Part shown: positions 1 through 7,213 of the stretch, in pieces
Position numbering within the stretch: the first letter of the stretch is position 1
How the letters are laid out: every line of letters starts with the position of its first letter
Assembly: GCA_025966215.1 (NCBI GenBank)
Contig: JAOPVM010000169.1
Coordinates: forward strand, 1 to 7,277
Direction of reading: 5' to 3'
Length of the DNA stretch: 7,277 bases
DNA from: Klenkia sp.
GTDB lineage: Bacteria; Actinomycetota; Actinomycetes; Mycobacteriales; Geodermatophilaceae
The notes under the pieces: generated by a model
What the model was told of the DNA's origin: nothing
Database searches by the model: none
Seen by the model: the letters and a program-made list of their open reading frames with translations, nothing else
Made by a program: the position numbers and the translations under genes

Positions 1-1395
1 CGCCAGGGCGGCCCAGTCGCGCTCGGTCCAGAAGGCGTCGAACGCGTCGTAGTTGGACGCCTCGATGACTGTAAGCCACTTGCAGGCCGACACGTAGCCG
101 TAGAGGCCGGGGATGAGCATCCGGACCGGGAAGCCGTGGTCCACCAGGAGCGGCTCGCCGTTCATCCCGATGGCCAGCATGGCGTCCTCGACGTCCAGCG
201 CGGACTCGGTCGGGGTGCCGATGGTCATGCCGTCGGAGGACCGGCACACGAGCTGGTCGGAGGAGGACTGGACGCCGTTCTCGCGGAGGAGGTCCCCGAG
301 CGGGACGCCGATCCAGCGGGCGGTGCTGGCGAGCCGGCCGCCCACCTCGTTGGAGACGCAGCTCAGGGTGATGTCCCGCTCGATGAGGTCGTCGCGGTCG
401 AAGAGCTCCTGGAGGGTGAAGCTGCGCGGGGAGTCGAACATCCCGCTCAGCGTCAGCGTGTACTCCGACGGGCTGATCTGGGGCACGGTGATGGCCGTGT
501 CGACCCGGTAGAAGTCGGGGTTCGCGGTGAACAGCGGGGTCAGGTCGGGGGTGCTGGTCGCCAGGTCCGCACCGGCCGGCAGCGCGGGGGCGGCCGAGGA
601 CGGGCTGGGCAGGCTCAGGTCGGACCGGGCGCCGGCGACGTCGAAGCGACGCTGCAGCAGCCGGCCCCCTCCGCCGGTGACGACGGCGGCGCCCACCGCG
701 ACGCCGGAGGTGAGGAAGAAGCGGCGACGGTCGAGGGCGAAGCCCTTGCGGTCACCGGAACCGAGCACCTCGCGCAGCCGGTCGACGATCGCCTCGTCGG
801 CGTGCTGGCGGGAGGCGGTGGCGCCATCGGTCTCCACCGACGAGGGGGCTGCGGGGGCTGCCGTGCGGGTGGAGGCCAGGAGGGGCGAGATCAACGCGCC
901 CAGGGCCACGATGCCCACCAGGGCGCCGACCAGGGACGGCAGCCCGTCGAGCAGGCCGCCGGCGGGCCGGGTCACCGCGGCGAGCACGCCCAGGACGCCG
1001 AAGACGGCGATCCCGAGGAAGCCCAGGAGCCGGTTGCGCAGGGACACGAGCCCGACCACGAGGGCGTAGAGGGCGATGACGACGAGGACCCCGCCGACGA
1101 GGACGATCTTGTCGTCCTCGCCGAACTGCTCGATGGCGAAGCTCTTGAGCGACTCCGGGGTCAACGTGATCGCCGTGTCGCCCACGGCCACGACCGGGCT
1201 GGATGCAGGGCCCACCAGTCCGGCCACCAGCTCGCCGACACCCAGGGCGACGGCGGCGGCCAGCAGGCCGGCGAGGGCGGCGAGCACCCGACGCAGTCGA
1301 CGGGCACCCCGGGTGGGGATGTCGTCGGCGCCGGCTGCGGAGGCCGGGGACTGCTCGGTCAGGGTCACACCCCGGGTTCGGGCCCAGACCGACAT
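1..1395 (-). CDS. Membrane-anchored molybdopterin-dependent oxidoreductase (sulfite-oxidase fold), C-terminus cut by window edge
   Basis: Reading down from an ATG at 1395 gives 465 open codons to base 1; the 3' end is missing. Hydrophobic segments lie at about residues 36-62, 96-119, 122-142 and 152-175. After a polar linker comes a twin-arginine motif, RRRFFLTSG (223-231), leading into a fifth, weaker hydrophobic stretch (229-242). The rest is the molybdenum-cofactor domain: C346 in TLSCVSNEVGG is the expected Mo-ligating cysteine, and PVRMLIPGLYGY followed by KW (423-440) is typical of the Oxidored_molyb family (PF00174). The catalytic domain should face the outside of the membrane. Actinobacterial relatives such as S. 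coelicolor Sco3746 are known to have five TM segments inserted partly by Sec and, for the last, by Tat; this protein fits that plan. The substrate is unknown, and sulfite should not be assumed. The start is not certain: no good Shine-Dalgarno is seen, and a GTG at codon 10 is an alternative. Confidence 0.92.
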   Translation of the reverse strand, partial: MSVWARTRGVTLTEQSPASAAGADDIPTRGARRLRRVLAALAGLLAAAVALGVGELVAGLVGPASSPVVAVGDTAITLTPESLKSFAIEQFGEDDKIVLVGGVLVVIALYALVVGLVSLRNRLLGFLGIAVFGVLGVLAAVTRPAGGLLDGLPSLVGALVGIVALGALISPLLASTRTAAPAAPSSVETDGATASRQHADEAIVDRLREVLGSGDRKGFALDRRRFFLTSGVAVGAAVVTGGGGRLLQRRFDVAGARSDLSLPSPSSAAPALPAGADLATSTPDLTPLFTANPDFYRVDTAITVPQISPSEYTLTLSGMFDSPRSFTLQELFDRDDLIERDITLSCVSNEVGGRLASTARWIGVPLGDLLRENGVQSSSDQLVCRSSDGMTIGTPTESALDVEDAMLAIGMNGEPLLVDHGFPVRMLIPGLYGYVSACKWLTVIEASNYDAFDAFWTERDWAALA

Positions 1396-1471
1396 CGGTT
1401 CATCACGAACCTGTAACGACCCTGGAACGGGGCTGCCCGGGCCCTGTGGGCCTGCGTGCCAGGGTGGGCCG
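1396..1471. repeat. Divergent intergenic region with nested inverted repeat (1419-1465)
   Basis: This 76-bp gap separates two divergently read genes, so both promoters should lie in or near it. ACCCTGG (1419-1425) is matched by CCAGGGT (1459-1465), a perfect 7-bp inverted repeat. Inside it GGCCC-TGT-GGGCC (1440-1452) forms a second small hairpin. I could not identify a convincing -35/-10 pair for either gene. The repeat could be an operator shared by both genes or a leader structure of either transcript; chance in GC-rich DNA is also possible. Confidence 0.45.
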
Positions 1472-1972
1472 GTGCCTCCTGCGAGCAGTCCGTCCCCGAC
1501 CCCGAGCCCGGCTCCGCCCTCGTTGCGGATCGCGGTCGGCCTGCTGCTGGTGCTCGGGGTGCTGCTGCTGGCCAGCGGCGCGCTGACCCTCGCCGGCCGG
1601 GAGACGGTGGTCGACCGGTTCCTCTCCGTCCAGCCCGACCTGGACAGGGAGACCGTGCTGCGGTCCCTCGTGCTGGGGCAGGTGCGCTACCTGCTGGTGG
1701 GGGTGGCCGCCCTGGTCGCCGCCGTCCTGCTGCTGCGCCGTACCGCCTGGGCGCGCTGGCTGGGCCTGCTCGCCGTGCTGTTCCTGGGGCTGCTCACGCT
1801 GCTGTCGATGGTGGACGCCGGCGGCGCCACCCTGTTCTCGCTGCTGGTCGTGGTGCTGTGCGTCGGTGCCGCCAGCAGCCTGCTGGCCGGCACCACCGCC
1901 GCCGCGGTCAGGCGGGCAGACCGGCCCTCCGCCGCTGGCCCTGCACCCGGTACCAGTCGTTGGACGGCTTGA
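1472..1972 (+). CDS. Small four-TM membrane protein, function unknown
   Basis: A 166-residue protein read from a GTG at 1472. The start was chosen because the open frame upstream is antisense to the oxidoreductase, and because AGGG (1461-1464) lies 7 bases before this GTG as a weak ribosome site. The first 17 residues are rich in Pro, Ser and Ala. Hydrophobic segments lie at about 18-40, 70-88, 96-114 and 119-141, giving four TM helices with a 30-residue charged loop between TM1 and TM2 (VVDRFLSVQPDLDRETV). The motif TAWARWL (91-97) heads TM3. The tail (147-166) is polar. No catalytic motif was seen and I do not recognise a named family. It resembles in layout the convergent protein at 1908-2666, whose gene it overlaps by 65 bp at the 3' end. 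A role in the membrane is inferred only from hydropathy. Confidence 0.7.
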   Translation: MPPASSPSPTPSPAPPSLRIAVGLLLVLGVLLLASGALTLAGRETVVDRFLSVQPDLDRETVLRSLVLGQVRYLLVGVAALVAAVLLLRRTAWARWLGLLAVLFLGLLTLLSMVDAGGATLFSLLVVVLCVGAASSLLAGTTAAAVRRADRPSAAGPAPGTSRWTA

Positions 1973-2666
1973 GCGCGAGCAGGGCGACCGCGGCGGCGAG
2001 CAGCAGGAACTGCAGCACGCCCAGCAGGGTGATCACCAGCAGCGGGGCGCCGAACACCGAGAAGATGCCGAGGAGGCCCAGCCCGCCGAACACCCAGAGC
2101 ACGATGCGCGCCCAGTTCTGGCCCTTCCAGGCGAACCAGGCCATCGTGGCGTAGAGCGCGACGCCGATGAGGGCGAAGACCGCGCCCAGGGTGACCCCGG
2201 TGGTGCTGATCGAGTCGGTCAACGACGAGCCGAAGGTCGCCTCGTAGTCGGCCCGGCTGTAGCCGAGGTCGCTGACGGCCTGGTCGACGTAGGCGTCCAG
2301 GTTGAGGAACGTGACGACCGAGGTGATCAGCCCGATCGCCGCGGCCGCCGCGAAGGCGTAGATGCCGTAGGTGACCGTGCTGGGCCGCGGCATCGGCGGC
2401 GGGACCGGCCCGCCGAAGCCCGGCTGGCCGAACCCCGGCTGGCCGTAGCCCTGCTGCTGGCCGTACTGCTGCGGCGGGCCCTGCTGCCACCCGCCCGGCG
2501 CCGGCTGGCCGTAGCCGCCCTGCTGACCCGGCTGGCCCTGCTGCTGACCCCAGCCGGACGGCGGCTGCTGGCCGTACCCGCCCGGCGGGGTGGGCTGTCC
2601 GCCCTGCCCGCCCTGTCCTCCCCAGCCGGGCTGCCCCTGCTGGCCGTACCCCTGCGGTCCGGACAC
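1908..2666 (-). CDS. Four-TM membrane protein with Q/G/P-rich N-terminal tail, function unknown
   Basis: A 252-residue protein from a GTG at 2664-2666. GAGGAG (2673-2678 on the complement) lies 6 bases before this codon, which is the best ribosome site in this part of the window and decides the start, although the frame stays open far upstream. Residues 1-96 are low complexity, built from Gln, Gly, Pro and aromatic residues (units such as GYGQQ, GYGQP, FGQPGFG), and are likely disordered and cytoplasmic. Hydrophobic segments lie at about 97-120, 159-179, 186-206 and 209-233, with a 35-residue polar loop after TM1 and NWARIVLW heading TM3. The tail after ALKPSNDWYR is basic. Actinobacteria carry many such proteins with disordered Q/G/P tails; none of the visible motifs gives a function. 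Its 3' end overlaps the convergent plus-strand gene. Confidence 0.8.
   Translation of the reverse strand: MSGPQGYGQQGQPGWGGQGGQGGQPTPPGGYGQQPPSGWGQQQGQPGQQGGYGQPAPGGWQQGPPQQYGQQQGYGQPGFGQPGFGGPVPPPMPRPSTVTYGIYAFAAAAAIGLITSVVTFLNLDAYVDQAVSDLGYSRADYEATFGSSLTDSISTTGVTLGAVFALIGVALYATMAWFAWKGQNWARIVLWVFGGLGLLGIFSVFGAPLLVITLLGVLQFLLLAAAVALLALKPSNDWYRVQGQRRRAGLPA
2397..2663 (-). repeat. Low-complexity Q/G/P-coding tract
   Basis: This stretch encodes residues 2-90 of the membrane protein downstream. It consists of degenerate short units coding for GYGQQ, GYGQP, GWGQQQ and FGQPGFG, including a near-tandem repeat at about 2408-2438. Such tracts expand and contract by slippage and are prone to assembly errors. 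Confidence 0.7.
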
Positions 2667-3122
2667 TGACTGCTCCTCGCTGACGACTGCACTGGCGCGG
2701 GGATCATGTCGTGTCCGGACCGCGGGGGTGCGCCGCCGTGCCGACGGGCACCCGATCGGGCGGGGTGGGTCCGGTCGCACCCACTCCCGGCTGTCCGGGT
2801 GCACCAGCAGCGCGAGGACGACCACGCCGGCGAGCAGGCCCCACGGGGAGAGGGACAGCACCGCCCCCAGCAGGCCCCCGACCTCGGCGGCCACCAGCAC
2901 CCACCAGGCCCACCGGCGCCGGCGCCAGAACGCCCTGAGCACCAGACCCCACCCGACCAGCAGGCCGACCACACCCCCGAACACCGGCACGGCCACCCCG
3001 GCCGGCTCGGCGAGCACGAACGTCGAGAGGGCCAGGAGAGGCAGCCCGACCAGGGCGAGCTGCACCACCCCCAGCCGTACGACCCACCGCGCCGCCTGCA
3101 GCCCGAGCAACCGTCGGTGCAT
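2667..3122 (-). CDS. Four-TM membrane module, open in frame into the downstream gene (no stop codon)
   Basis: From an ATG at 3122 the frame reads MHRRLLGLQAARWVVRLG and then four hydrophobic segments (about residues 18-38, 41-65, 70-91 and 94-108 from this start), with RRRRWAWWVL at the head of TM3. The module ends in LVHPDSREWV, the sort of ending seen in small actinobacterial membrane proteins. No stop follows: the frame runs 37 codons further into the GTG of the next gene, so the formal ORF is 404 residues (416 from a GTG at 3158; another ATG lies at 3149). In the 37-codon linker 10 codons end in A or T, unlike the genes on either side, so it looks like spacer DNA that happens to be open. 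The codon after the natural-looking end is CGA (2775-2777), one transition from TGA. It is either a separate gene that lost its stop or a true fusion. Function unknown. Confidence 0.5.
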
Positions 3123-3163
3123 CCCTGCGACCCCGCCCGTGCCGCCCATGCCGCCCACCCCGT

Positions 3164-3193
3164 CCCGGCGACCGGACCACCCGGTCGCCCGGG
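3164..3193 (-). terminator. Hairpin 3 of the clpB downstream cluster
   Basis: GGCGACCGG (3167-3175) pairs perfectly with CCGGTCGCC (3181-3189) around a 5-base loop. Three more pairs (CCC 3164-3166 with GGG 3191-3193) form across a one-base bulge. No T-tract follows. It lies just before the possible starts of the membrane module (3158, 3149, 3122), so it could also act on that gene's leader. Confidence 0.5.
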
Positions 3194-3206
3194 AGGGACG
3201 CTGCCA

Positions 3207-3224
3207 GCGGGGGCCGTCCCCCGC
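3207..3224 (-). terminator. Hairpin 2 of the clpB downstream cluster
   Basis: GCGGGGG (3207-3213) and CCCCCGC (3218-3224) form a perfect 7-bp GC stem with the 4-base loop CCGT. It sits 3 bases from hairpin 1. Confidence 0.5.
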
Positions 3225-3227
3225 GGG

Positions 3228-3252
3228 CGCTGTCCACAGGGTGTGGACAGCG
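3228..3252 (-). terminator. clpB terminator hairpin
   Basis: CGCTGTCCACA (3228-3238) and TGTGGACAGCG (3242-3252) form a perfect 11-bp stem with a 3-base loop, starting 6 bases after the clpB stop codon. There is no U-tract, which is common for actinobacterial terminators. Placement and strength make transcription termination the most likely role. Confidence 0.8.
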
Positions 3253-3258
3253 GCCGCG

Positions 3259-5862
<2,604 letters not shown>

Positions 5863-5911
5863 GGTCGGCGTGGGGTCCTCTCGGGTGGGGTGCGTGGGTG
5901 TCTGACCGGAC

Positions 5912-5937
5912 AACGGGTGTCGGGTTGAGTCTGTTCC
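5912..5937 (-). promoter_or_regulatory. Putative ECF (SigH/SigR-type) promoter of clpB
   Basis: On the minus strand GGAACA (5932-5937) is followed after exactly 16 bases by CGTT (5912-5915). This matches the mycobacterial SigH form GGAAYA-N16-20-SGTT and is close to Streptomyces SigR (GGAAT-N18-GTT). Transcription would start near 5905, giving a leader of about 40 bases. The -35 element lies inside the spacer of the HAIR operator. clpB is known as a SigH target in Mycobacterium tuberculosis, which supports the call; the actual start site is inferred. Confidence 0.65.
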
Positions 5938-5944
5938 ACTCAAC
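5924..5944. promoter_or_regulatory. HAIR operator (HspR binding site) upstream of clpB
   Basis: GTTGAGT (5924-5930), a 7-base spacer and ACTCAAC (5938-5944) form a perfect inverted repeat. The HspR-associated inverted repeat is CTTGAGT-N7-ACTCAAG, so this differs only in the outermost pair. It lies 61 bp before the clpB ATG. HspR represses clpB and dnaK operons in actinobacteria and releases on heat shock, so this is the expected place for such a site. Confidence 0.9.
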
Positions 5945-6028
5945 TCTGCCCGTCCAGTCCGTCCCTCGAACCGGTCACGTGTCGGAACAGACCGTCCCGC
6001 CGTCATCCCAACCCGGTCGGGCACCACC

Positions 6029-6034
6029 TAGGCT
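6029..6034 (+). promoter_or_regulatory. Possible -10 element for leaderless ohrR transcript
   Basis: TAGGCT fits the actinobacterial -10 pattern TANNNT and ends 6 bases before the ohrR ATG, so transcription would begin at or next to the A of the start codon. No good -35 hexamer is visible 16-18 bases upstream. The same AGG could instead serve as a weak Shine-Dalgarno with 8-base spacing. Confidence 0.45.
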
Positions 6035-6040
6035 GACCCG

Positions 6041-6502
6041 ATGCCGGACACCCCGTCGCCGAGCGTGGCCCTCGACGACCAGCTCTGCTTCGCTCTCTAC
6101 GCCGCCTCGCGAGCCGTCACGGCGCGCTACCGGCCGATGCTGGACCGGATGGGGCTCACCTACCCGCAGTACCTCGTGATGATGCTGCTGTGGGAGACCG
6201 ACGGGCAGACCGTCGGCCAGCTCGGCACCCGGCTCGCCCTGGACTCCGGCACCCTCTCCCCCCTGCTCAAGAGGCTCACCGCCGCCGGTCTGGTCAGCCG
6301 GCACCGACGGGTGGACGACGAGCGGTCGGTCTCGATCCTGCTCACCGAGGCCGGCCGGGCACTGCAGTCCCAGGCGAAGCACGTGTCGACGGAGATGATC
6401 GGGGCACTGGGCCTGGAGATGGCCGAGTTCGACCACCTCAAGGCCGAACTGCGGGCCCTCACCGAGCGGGTCGCGGAGGACGGGAACACCGTCCGCGACT
6501 GA
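6041..6502 (+). CDS. ohrR: MarR-family organic hydroperoxide sensor OhrR (one-cysteine type)
   Basis: A 153-residue winged-helix repressor. The N-terminal part follows Bacillus subtilis OhrR closely: DDQLCFALY places the reactive cysteine at C16, and Tyr20, Tyr30 and Tyr41 (in TYPQY) match the three tyrosines known to surround that cysteine. The DNA-binding part is at about 55-105: TVGQLGTRLALDSGTLSPLLKRL is the recognition region (split here in sense as residues 57-79), and DDERSVSILLT (92-102) is the wing with the conserved D-E-R. C16 is the only cysteine, so by family knowledge this is a one-Cys OhrR, inactivated by a mixed disulfide with a small thiol (mycothiol in actinobacteria) rather than an internal disulfide. 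It is divergent from clpB and 62 bp upstream of osmC, its likely target. The start may be leaderless. Confidence 0.95.
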   Translation: MPDTPSPSVALDDQLCFALYAASRAVTARYRPMLDRMGLTYPQYLVMMLLWETDGQTVGQLGTRLALDSGTLSPLLKRLTAAGLVSRHRRVDDERSVSILLTEAGRALQSQAKHVSTEMIGALGLEMAEFDHLKAELRALTERVAEDGNTVRD

Positions 6503-6508
6503 TCGGTT
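6483..6508 (+). promoter_or_regulatory. Putative ECF (SigH/SigR-type) promoter of osmC
   Basis: GGAACA (6483-6488), 16 bases, then GGTT (6505-6508). The form and spacing are the same as the candidate clpB promoter, and both continue as S-GTTGT. It overlaps the last codons of ohrR, so osmC could be expressed alone as well as from the ohrR transcript. Expected start near 6514-6516, leaving a leader of about 50 bases. Confidence 0.6.
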
Positions 6509-6520
6509 GTGCACGACCGA
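6503..6520. promoter_or_regulatory. Near-palindrome upstream of osmC, candidate OhrR operator
   Basis: TCGGTTGTGCACGACCGA reads the same on both strands at 16 of 18 positions, centred on GTGCAC. It begins right after the ohrR stop codon and covers the -10 element and expected start site of the osmC promoter, the right place for a repressor to block it. That the ligand is OhrR is inferred from adjacency; known Bacillus OhrR sites are AT-rich and do not resemble it. Confidence 0.5.
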
Positions 6521-6552
6521 ACGGGGTCGCCGAGCGGCGGCCTCTCGTCGAC

Positions 6553-6559
6553 AGAGGAG
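6553..6559 (+). promoter_or_regulatory. Strong ribosome binding site of osmC
   Basis: AGAGGAG lies 5 bases before the ATG and settles the osmC start. It is a clear Shine-Dalgarno, in contrast to the weak or absent one of ohrR. Confidence 0.85.
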
Positions 6560-6564
6560 TCACC

Positions 6565-7008
6565 ATGCCCACTCGCACCGCACGCACCGCGTGGAACGGC
6601 ACCCTGGAGAAGGGCTCGGGCCAGGTCGAGCTGACCAGCTCGAAGCAGGGCACCTTCGAGGTCTCCTTCCCCAAGCGCGCGGCTGACGAGGCAGGTGGCA
6701 CCACCTCCCCCGAGGAGCTCGTGGCCGCGGCCCACACCTCCTGCTACGCCATGCAGCTCTCCGCCCTCATCGCCGCGGCCGGTGGCACCCCGGAGTCCCT
6801 CGAGGTGTCCGCCGACGTCTCGCTCGGCCCGGACGCCTCCGACGGCGGCTTCCAGCTCACCGGCATCAAGCTGACCGTGCGGGGTGAGGTCGAGGGCCTG
6901 GACGCCGCCGGCTTCGAGAAGGCAGCGCAGGACGCCAAGGCCGGCTGCCCGATCAGCAAGGCGCTCACCGGCGTCGAGATCACCCTGGACGCCTCGCTCG
7001 TCTCGTAG
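6565..7008 (+). CDS. osmC: OsmC-type thiol peroxidase
   Basis: A complete 147-residue OsmC/Ohr-superfamily protein. It reduces organic hydroperoxides with a cysteine pair in the cytoplasm. The two catalytic cysteines are C60 in AAAHTSCYAM and C128 in AKAGCPISKAL. The motifs TSPEELVAAAH (47-57) and KAGCPISKAL followed by EITLDASL (125-145) match E. coli OsmC (NPEELIGAAH, KAGCPVSQVL, EITLDYQL), while the Ohr subfamily has CPYSNATRGNI at the second cysteine. So it belongs to OsmC rather than Ohr, although it sits behind ohrR. OsmC proteins are homodimers with the active sites at the interface. The start is fixed by AGAGGAG. It has its own candidate ECF promoter and palindromic operator, and ends 9 bases before a strong terminator hairpin. 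Likely job: clearing lipid or other organic peroxides, reported to OhrR. Confidence 0.95.
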   Translation: MPTRTARTAWNGTLEKGSGQVELTSSKQGTFEVSFPKRAADEAGGTTSPEELVAAAHTSCYAMQLSALIAAAGGTPESLEVSADVSLGPDASDGGFQLTGIKLTVRGEVEGLDAAGFEKAAQDAKAGCPISKALTGVEITLDASLVS

Positions 7009-7017
7009 GGCACGTCA

Positions 7018-7051
7018 CGACGGCCCGTCCCTCCGAGGGGGCGGGCCGTCG
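7018..7051 (+). terminator. osmC terminator hairpin
   Basis: CGACGGCCCG (7018-7027) pairs perfectly with CGGGCCGTCG (7042-7051). The interior adds TCCCT against GGGGG with two G-T pairs, leaving the 4-base loop CCGA, for a stem of about 15 pairs. No U-tract follows. It starts 9 bases after the osmC stop. Confidence 0.85.
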
Positions 7052-7079
7052 CGCTGTCCGGACCCTGGGCGCACGCACA

Positions 7080-7111
7080 GCCCACCCACCGCGGACGGCG
7101 GCACGGTGGGC
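7080..7111. terminator. Second hairpin between convergent genes
   Basis: GCCCACC (7080-7086) can pair with GGTGGGC (7105-7111); CCCACCG (7085-7091) with CGGTGGG (7104-7110) is an alternative fold. It lies between osmC and the converging gene at the right edge and could end either transcript. Apart from this and the osmC terminator, 7009-7213 shows nothing gene-like; the open frames there are arginine-rich shadows. Confidence 0.35.
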
Positions 7112-7213
7112 GGATGGCACCAGCTGCCGAGCACCCCCTGCAGACCCGCCGCCGCGGCACGCTGCGGCTGCGGCTGGGCACCGCAGACGCCTCCTCCGGC
7201 GGCAGCTGGACCC

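Noticed and set aside
136..1416. Long plus-strand open frame opposite the molybdoenzyme
   Set aside because: Gly/Gln/Asp/Arg-rich antisense shadow; the minus strand carries clear family motifs and membrane helices.
2704..3237. Alternative 177-codon minus-strand frame over the third membrane module
   Set aside because: Arg/Gly-rich with no hydrophobic segments; the neighbouring frame gives a coherent four-TM protein.
5976..5981. CACGTG word between clpB and ohrR as an operator
   Set aside because: The symmetry does not extend cleanly past the six-base core, and such a word is expected by chance.
5984..6017. Plus-strand ECF promoter for ohrR from GGAACA at 5984
   Set aside because: No SGTT occurs 16-20 bases downstream; the nearest similar word is too far away.
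6012..6021. CCCG-GT-CGGG mini-hairpin before ohrR
   Set aside because: The loop is only 2 bases, and a 4-bp GC stem is commonplace in this composition.
5863..6027. 55-codon N-terminal extension of ClpB
   Set aside because: It would translate through the HAIR site and candidate promoter. The family N-terminus begins at [10 protein letters not shown] (5862).
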